Source: Reyranella soli (GTDB taxonomy: Bacteria > Pseudomonadota > Alphaproteobacteria > Reyranellales > Reyranellaceae). From it: a DNA stretch of 61,829 nt. Positions 57,684-61,829 of this stretch are shown in pieces. A program made the position numbers and the translations under genes. How positions within the stretch are numbered: the first letter of the stretch is position 1; the number at the start of each line of letters is the position of its first letter. The stretch covers positions 1-61,829 of the forward strand of contig NZ_BKAJ01000071.1 of the NCBI RefSeq assembly GCF_007992495.1, in the 5' to 3' direction. Under the pieces are notes generated by a model. The model did not search any database and was not told where the DNA came from. It saw nothing but the letters and a program-made list of their open reading frames with translations.

Positions 57684-58626
57684 GGGCGGGTACCGGGAGA
57701 CGGTAGAATGCTGCAGCATTCTGCCAGAAGAAGCGGTCGCGATCGGCCTGCGAACGATCGCCAAGCATTTTATCAAGGGAACGGACGAGCGTGTCATAGT
57801 CGATCCGGAGGCCGGCAACGGGAAAGTTGCTCGCGAAGATGCATCGCTCGATGCCGAAGATCGCGATCGCCTCCATGACGACACGTCGATTCGATTCGTA
57901 GTCCCAGGCGGCGTCTTTCAGGCCGAATTCGGAAACCTTGACGTGAACGTTCGGCTGGCGCGCCACCGCTTCCATGCCGCGGCGCCAGGCGGCGAGACCC
58001 TCTTCGCTGCGATCCCAGGGAAAGCCGGTATGGTTGAGCACGATCGGCACACGCGGGAACTGTCGCGCCACATCGGCCGCCTCGACGAGGTGCCAGTAGG
58101 GCACGCGAAGATCCCAGGACAGTCCGTACTTCTGCAACAGCGCGAAGCCGCGCAGCCATCTGTCGTCCTGCATGGTGCCGGGCGCACCGGGCGTCATGGC
58201 GTCAGGGCGAAGCGACGTCACCGGCTTCGACCGGATTCCCCGCACGAGCGGAAACCGCGACTGGGCCGCCAGGATTTCCTCGGCATTGTCCGTGTGGAAC
58301 CAGGCGTGGGCGACGATGGCGCCGGGAAAGCCGTAGCGGGCATTCACGTCGGTCAGCCATTGCGTTTCAACGACCTGCCTGGTGCGATCCATCTCGGCTT
58401 CGCAATGCACCGTCGTCAGCACGTTGTGGGCCTTGGAGTCCCGCAGATAGTCTTCCGGCAAGTAGTCACGCCTGATCGCGTCGTACGATCCCAGGAAGAA
58501 GTGAGGTTCCGGCTGGTCGCTCAGGAAGGGGTAACGGTTTGCCTTCAGGTCCCAGAGGTGATGATGGGCGTCGATGAGCGTGACGGCTCCCGGCGCCTCA
58601 TTCCACTGGCCGCTGATCGTCTTCAT
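57667..58626 (-). CDS. Amidohydrolase family (TIM-barrel) protein
   Basis: A 319-residue amidohydrolase-2 type protein. VTLIDAHHHLWDL gives the first metal histidines (HxH), VTTVHCEAEMDRTRQVVETQW and NHTGFPWDRSEEGLAAW the later barrel histidine and aspartate region, and FASNFPVAGLRIDYDTLV the last metal-site strand. Relatives include 2-pyrone-4,6-dicarboxylate lactonase and fuconolactonase. It lies in an operon with VOC and NTF2-like genes, with a four-base overlap at its start; the operon probably degrades an unknown cyclic or aromatic compound. Confidence 0.9.
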   Translation of the reverse strand: MKTISGQWNEAPGAVTLIDAHHHLWDLKANRYPFLSDQPEPHFFLGSYDAIRRDYLPEDYLRDSKAHNVLTTVHCEAEMDRTRQVVETQWLTDVNARYGFPGAIVAHAWFHTDNAEEILAAQSRFPLVRGIRSKPVTSLRPDAMTPGAPGTMQDDRWLRGFALLQKYGLSWDLRVPYWHLVEAADVARQFPRVPIVLNHTGFPWDRSEEGLAAWRRGMEAVARQPNVHVKVSEFGLKDAAWDYESNRRVVMEAIAIFGIERCIFASNFPVAGLRIDYDTLVRSLDKMLGDRSQADRDRFFWQNAAAFYRLPVPAHADAT

Positions 58627-59075
58627 TCGACCGCCATGCCTTTTTCGGCCAGCTCCTTGCGCGCATTCTCATTCTTGGTCAGCCGCTCGAGCCGCATGCC
58701 GCGCAGCACGTTGGGCGCCTTGGTGAACTGGATGTTGTCGTAGCCCACGATCTCGACGCGGTTGCCCCAGGGATCGCGGAAGTCGAGGAACGGCCCGGGC
58801 AGCATTTCCACGCCGGCGGCCTTCAATGCCTGGCGCGCCGCCTCCTTGTCGTCGACCACCAGGCCGAAATGGCGACCGTCGTCGGGCGCCTGTTTGCGGC
58901 CCTTCTGCAGGGCGATGAACTGATCGCCGAGATCGATGAAGGCCATGTTGGCGCTCTTGCCGCGCAGTTCGAACTCGAACAGCTGACCATAGAAGACCAG
59001 CGCCTCCTCGATGTCGCCGACCTCCAGCGCCACATGGTTGAAGCCCACGACTCGCGGTCTCTTGGAATCTGCCAT
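58623..59075 (-). CDS. VOC (glyoxalase/bleomycin-resistance) superfamily protein
   Basis: A 150-residue VOC protein. VVGFNHVALEVGDIEEALVFY is module 1, and PFLDFRDPWGNRVEIVGYDNI, with the DPWGNRVEI metal-ligand motif, ends module 2. It is the first gene of a three-gene operon: its stop and the amidohydrolase start overlap by four bases. A dioxygenase- or isomerase-like role on the operon's substrate is inferred. Confidence 0.9.
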   Translation of the reverse strand: MADSKRPRVVGFNHVALEVGDIEEALVFYGQLFEFELRGKSANMAFIDLGDQFIALQKGRKQAPDDGRHFGLVVDDKEAARQALKAAGVEMLPGPFLDFRDPWGNRVEIVGYDNIQFTKAPNVLRGMRLERLTKNENARKELAEKGMAVE

Positions 59076-59135
59076 CGTCCGCTCCTCTAATGGTGCGCTG
59101 AAGAGGTGGGATCATCCGAAGGCCCGCGCAAGCAA

Positions 59136-59161
59136 AAAGGGCCGGCAATCGCCGGCCCTTT
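59136..59161 (-). terminator. Rho-independent terminator of ridA-like gene
   Basis: AAAGGGCCGGC (59136-59146) pairs with GCCGGCCCTTT (59151-59161) around AATC. On the minus strand the stem is followed by TTTTTGC. It lies 19 bases after the RidA-family stop codon. Confidence 0.9.
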
Positions 59162-59180
59162 CCCATGCAGCGGATACGGC

Positions 59181-59528
59181 TTATTTGGCCGCCTGCACCA
59201 TGATCTCGACCTTGAGCGCCGGGTTGGCGAGCTTGGCCTCGACGGTGGCGCGCGCCGGCGTGCTGCCGGGGGCGACCCAGGCATCCCACACCTCGTTCAT
59301 CTGGCTCCAGGTGCCGATGTCGGTCAGCCAGATGTTGGCCGACAGGATCTTCGACTTGTCGCTGCCGGCGTCCTTCAGGAACTTGTCGATCTTGTCGAGT
59401 ATCTGCTTGGTCTGGCCCTTGACGTCGGCCTTGGTGTCGTCGGCGGTCAGGCCGGCGAGATAGACCGTATTGCCATGGACGACCGCGCTCGACATGCGGG
59501 GGCCGGCGTTGATGCGCTGGATGCTCAT
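59181..59528 (-). CDS. RidA/YjgF family protein
   Basis: A 115-residue member of the RidA superfamily: RINAGPRMSSAVVHGNTVYLAGL, DDTKADVKGQTKQILDKIDKFL, SKILSANIWLTDIGTWSQMNEVWDAWV. True RidA deaminates reactive imine intermediates and needs the arginine of a GPRPAR-like loop. In this protein the equivalent region reads GSTPARATVEAKL with an arginine, so activity is possible. It is a single gene ended by the terminator at 59136. Confidence 0.92.
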   Translation of the reverse strand: MSIQRINAGPRMSSAVVHGNTVYLAGLTADDTKADVKGQTKQILDKIDKFLKDAGSDKSKILSANIWLTDIGTWSQMNEVWDAWVAPGSTPARATVEAKLANPALKVEIMVQAAK

Positions 59529-59622
59529 TGTTCTCTCCTCTCAAAAAAGCGGCCGGACCTTAGCACGTCATGTGAAGGCTGCGACGATTTCATTTGTGCC
59601 GGCGACATCCTATTCTGCGGAG

Positions 59623-60387
59623 ATGATGGACCGTAGAGCGGTTCTGACGGCATTGGCAGGGATGTCGACGCTGCATCCCGTGCTCGCCCAGACCAGGGAA
59701 GAGCTGAACATCGCGACCGTCGAGGGCGACATGGTCGTGACGCGTTGCGCCGCCGATTGTTCGGGCAAGCGTCCCTGCGTGCTCGTCCTGCACGGCAATC
59801 GCGGGCCGGAACTGAACCCCCGCGCCTACGCGCGCTATGCCGACGCCCTGACAGCGGTGGGTATCGACACCTATCTTCTTCGCTATTTCACGCCGGCCGA
59901 CAGCCAGACTTTGGACCCCAAGACGAGCACGAAGGAAGAGCGCTGCGCATACACCTCACGGCGATTCGGCGGCTGGGCCAGGCGCGTTTCCTCGGTGGCA
60001 ACGGCCATTCTCGCGCGCTCCGACGCTTCGGATCGCATAGGATTGCTCGGCTTCTCGTTGGGCGGCTACGTGGCGGCCGCGACGGCCGCCGAGGACAATC
60101 GCATTGCTGCGCTGGCCGTCTTGTACGGCGGCATGCCGGACGACCTCGGCTCATACGTGAAGCAGTTGCCGCCCATCATCGAGCTGCATGGCGAGGCCGA
60201 CAGAGTCGTTCCCGTGGCAAAAGGCGAGGCGCTCGTGAAGCTCGCTCAATCGGTCGGCGCAAATGCCGAGCTCGTCACCTATGCGGCCAGGGACCACGGA
60301 TTCGACTTCTCCGACACCGACCCCATGACCGCCGACGCCGTCCGGCGCGTTACCCAATTCTTCCAAGGTCGTCTGGAGGGGCAATGA
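59623..60387 (+). CDS. Exported dienelactone hydrolase-like alpha/beta-hydrolase
   Basis: A 254-residue protein. A signal peptide (1-22, ending LHPVLAQT) with an early RR pair is followed by an alpha/beta-hydrolase: CVLVLHGNRGPELNPRAYARY, nucleophile motif GLLGFSLGGYVAAATA, Asp in ELHGEADRVVPVAKG and the catalytic His in YAARDHGFDF. The serine sits in GFSLGG, not the cysteine of classical dienelactone hydrolases. Substrate unknown. Two ATGs (59623 and 59626) follow GCGGAG. The stop overlaps the next small gene (ATGA). Confidence 0.88.
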   Translation: MMDRRAVLTALAGMSTLHPVLAQTREELNIATVEGDMVVTRCAADCSGKRPCVLVLHGNRGPELNPRAYARYADALTAVGIDTYLLRYFTPADSQTLDPKTSTKEERCAYTSRRFGGWARRVSSVATAILARSDASDRIGLLGFSLGGYVAAATAAEDNRIAALAVLYGGMPDDLGSYVKQLPPIIELHGEADRVVPVAKGEALVKLAQSVGANAELVTYAARDHGFDFSDTDPMTADAVRRVTQFFQGRLEGQ

Positions 60388-60512
60388 GCCGAGAAGTCCG
60401 CGGAATGCTCCTTGGCGTCTGCATCGTGATCCTGGCGGTGGCCGCGTATGTCCTGAAGGAAAGGCCCGAGAACACGCCGGTGACAATCACGACGCCGAAG
60501 GAACGCTCATAG
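60384..60512 (+). CDS. 42-residue single-pass membrane protein coupled to the hydrolase gene
   Basis: The frame from ATG at 60384, overlapping the hydrolase stop as ATGA and preceded by GGAGGGGC, encodes 42 residues: a basic MSREVRG start, a hydrophobic segment of about 16 residues (GMLLGVCIVILAVAAYVL) and a short polar tail PVTITTPKERS. The good ribosome site, the overlap and the single membrane helix support a real small gene. Its role is unknown, perhaps an anchor or partner of the hydrolase. Confidence 0.6.
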   Translation: MSREVRGMLLGVCIVILAVAAYVLKERPENTPVTITTPKERS

Positions 60513-60522
60513 CCGTTCTGGC

Positions 60523-61785
60523 TCAGGCGATTTGGTCGATTTCGACCAGCGCTCCCTGCTCGCGCAGGATGCGCCGCACGCGTTCACCGTCCGCCCTGCC
60601 CTGATCGGCAAACAGTGCCGCGGCAACGCCCGCCGCCTGGCCCGTGGCGAAGGCCGTGCCCATGACGCGCAGGCTGGCGCCGGCCTGGCGATCGGCGTCG
60701 ACGACGCGGCCGGCGGCGAAGAGGTTTTCGGTGTCACGGCTCCTGAGGCAGCGCAGCGGAATTTCGTAAGCCGTCTTGCCGGGCGGATAGATGAAGCTCG
60801 ACTGCAGCGTGGCGCGATCGTGCCATTCGACGCCCCAGGCGCCGAGCGCGATGCTGTCGGGCTGCGGCCGGCCCTCGACCACGTCCTGCCAGGCCAGCCG
60901 ATGCGCCGCCTCGATGTGGCGCGTCTCGCGGGTGCCGAACTCGGGCCCGGTCGAGGCGAGGTAGGCGTTGGCGCAGCCCGGCAAGCTGCGCAGGACGTCG
61001 AGATAGGCCCAGGCCTGCCGGCGGCCGCGACGTTCGGCGGCGCTCTGGCTCCGCGCGTCGCGCGGGTCGTAATCCTCGGAGGCGAGATAGCAGACGACGT
61101 CGCCCGAGATCGGCAGGCGCGTCAGCACGCTGCGGTCCTTGCTGAAGGGGCCGCGTCCCGCGGCCTTCGCGGCCTGAATGGCGGCGGTGAGCTGGTCGGC
61201 GGTCACGGTGACGTCGCGCGGGATGCCGCCGAAGCGCGTGGCGAGCGTGCCGAGGTTCACCGCGCCGTCGTTGCCGTAGCGCGTCGCCGCGCCGGCGAAC
61301 TGGGCGAGATCGCCCTCGCCGCTCGCATCGACGAAGGCGCGGGACGCGATGGTGTGCTCTCCGCCATGGTCCTGCCAGCTGAGGTCGATGATGCGGCCGT
61401 CGGTGCGCGTGGCGCCGCAGACGAAGGCATTGAACATGACCTGCACGCCAGCCTCGGCGCAGAGCGAATCGAGCACCAGCTTGACCGCCTCGGGATCGAA
61501 CACCACGAACACGCCGCGATGGCGCTGCGGGCCGGTGACGGCGCCGAGGCGACGCAAGCCGGCCATCACCTCTTCGGCGACGCCCATCACGGCCTGTCGC
61601 GGCTCGTCGCCCAGGGTGTAGAGCCCGCAATAGGTGAGCACATTGCGCAACGTCGCCGCGCCGCCGAGGCACGAACCCTTTTCGAGCAGGATTGTGCGCG
61701 CACCGCAGCGCGCCGCAGCGATGGCGGCGGCGGTACCGGCGCTGCCGCCGCCGACGACGGCGACGTCGTATTGCTCACCCGTCAT
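60523..61785 (-). CDS. FAD-dependent oxidoreductase (FAD_oxidored family)
   Basis: A 420-residue flavoprotein. The Rossmann motif is VAVVGGGSAGTAAAIAAARCG with the acidic end LLEKGSCLGGAATL; the second FAD region is ASRAFVDASGEGDLAQFAGA and the third near NLFAAGRVVDADRQAGASLRV with the closing GTAFATGQAAGVAAALF. It belongs to the FAD-dependent family often found with beta-propeller or amidase partners; the substrate is unknown. A family B repeat begins eight bases upstream of its start. It converges with the hydrolase and small-protein genes. Confidence 0.92.
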   Translation of the reverse strand: MTGEQYDVAVVGGGSAGTAAAIAAARCGARTILLEKGSCLGGAATLRNVLTYCGLYTLGDEPRQAVMGVAEEVMAGLRRLGAVTGPQRHRGVFVVFDPEAVKLVLDSLCAEAGVQVMFNAFVCGATRTDGRIIDLSWQDHGGEHTIASRAFVDASGEGDLAQFAGAATRYGNDGAVNLGTLATRFGGIPRDVTVTADQLTAAIQAAKAAGRGPFSKDRSVLTRLPISGDVVCYLASEDYDPRDARSQSAAERRGRRQAWAYLDVLRSLPGCANAYLASTGPEFGTRETRHIEAAHRLAWQDVVEGRPQPDSIALGAWGVEWHDRATLQSSFIYPPGKTAYEIPLRCLRSRDTENLFAAGRVVDADRQAGASLRVMGTAFATGQAAGVAAALFADQGRADGERVRRILREQGALVEIDQIA

Positions 61786-61792
61786 GCTCTTC

Positions 61793-61829
61793 CTCTTCCG
61801 GACCGCGCGCGTCCCCGCGCGCTCATGAA
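61793..61829. repeat. Family B cloverleaf repeat, copy 4 (cut by the window end)
   Basis: CTCTTCCGGACCGC (61793-61806), then arm 1 as GCGC-GTCCCC-GCGC (61807-61820), then GCTCATGAA, the start of the constant palindrome. The skeleton is the same as in copies 1-3, but arm 1 has a different, still self-complementary, sequence. Confidence 0.8.

Overview
This is a GC-rich window from what looks like an alphaproteobacterial chromosome. The codon use, the short Shine-Dalgarno sites and the gene families (UbiD, CreA, PmbA, DUF2852, betaine-lipid BtaA/BtaB, tripartite-tricarboxylate Bug proteins, CaiB/BaiF CoA-transferase, malonyl-CoA decarboxylase) fit a free-living soil or water member of Rhodospirillales/Hyphomicrobiales type. 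Genus is not decided here. I see no phage, rRNA, tRNA, CRISPR array or intact insertion sequence. Most genes are chromosomal housekeeping or catabolic genes in short operons.

Layout. 0.1-8.6 kb: methyltransferase, Cys-rich protein, CreA, DUF899, dioxygenase-like protein, UbiD decarboxylase, luciferase-like oxidoreductase, and a TetR regulator with its probable target DUF2852 gene. 8.8-12.4 kb: two tandem Bug solute-binding proteins and a family III CoA-transferase. 12.5-19.1 kb: small secreted proteins, leuA with a leucine-rich leader peptide, PmbA, a lytic transglycosylase. 19-22.4 kb: lipid kinase, LpxH-like phosphoesterase, glycosyltransferase, VOC protein. 22.5-27.4 kb: lipoprotein, RraA-like protein, xseA, a Phd/VapC toxin-antitoxin pair, purD. 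27.4-34.3 kb: MBL hydrolase, a broken acetyltransferase, queA-tgt, pncA, a broken OmpA-family gene, a thiolase. 35-42 kb: beta-propeller protein and regulator, then glycosyltransferase-btaA-btaB (diacylglyceryl-trimethylhomoserine lipid) divergent from an ABC exporter. 42-44.6 kb: ogt-alkA-like repair pair and malonyl-CoA decarboxylase. 44.9-54.1 kb: enoyl-CoA hydratases, SMP-30, flavodoxin, SDR plus adenylate cyclase, HigBA, an SCP-x-type thiolase, FAD-linked lactate/glycolate dehydrogenase. 54.4-61.8 kb: winged-helix/TPR regulator with a divergent cupin gene, an amidohydrolase operon, RidA, a dienelactone-hydrolase-like protein and a FAD oxidoreductase.

The most unusual content lies between the genes. 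At least four families of structured interspersed repeats occur, about a dozen loci in 62 kb: (A) 130-146 bp elements ended by CCTCCCCC/GGGGGAGG hairpins; (B) modular cloverleaf elements in which an outer stem, a constant GCTCATGA palindrome and two variable hairpins use nearly every base; (C) 30-bp-arm hairpins of the CATCCCGAG type; (D) a 190-bp element with 44-bp inverted ends. The variable arms of family B differ in sequence between copies but stay self-complementary, which is good internal evidence for selection on structure.

Other points: a near-leaderless leucine-rich attenuator before leuA; a shared palindromic operator at the tetR and DUF2852 promoters; a classic-looking HigA operator; an OmpA-family gene interrupted by a single amber codon; an acetyltransferase with an internal deletion beside a repeat; and a cyclase gene with no conventional start codon that overlaps the upstream SDR gene.
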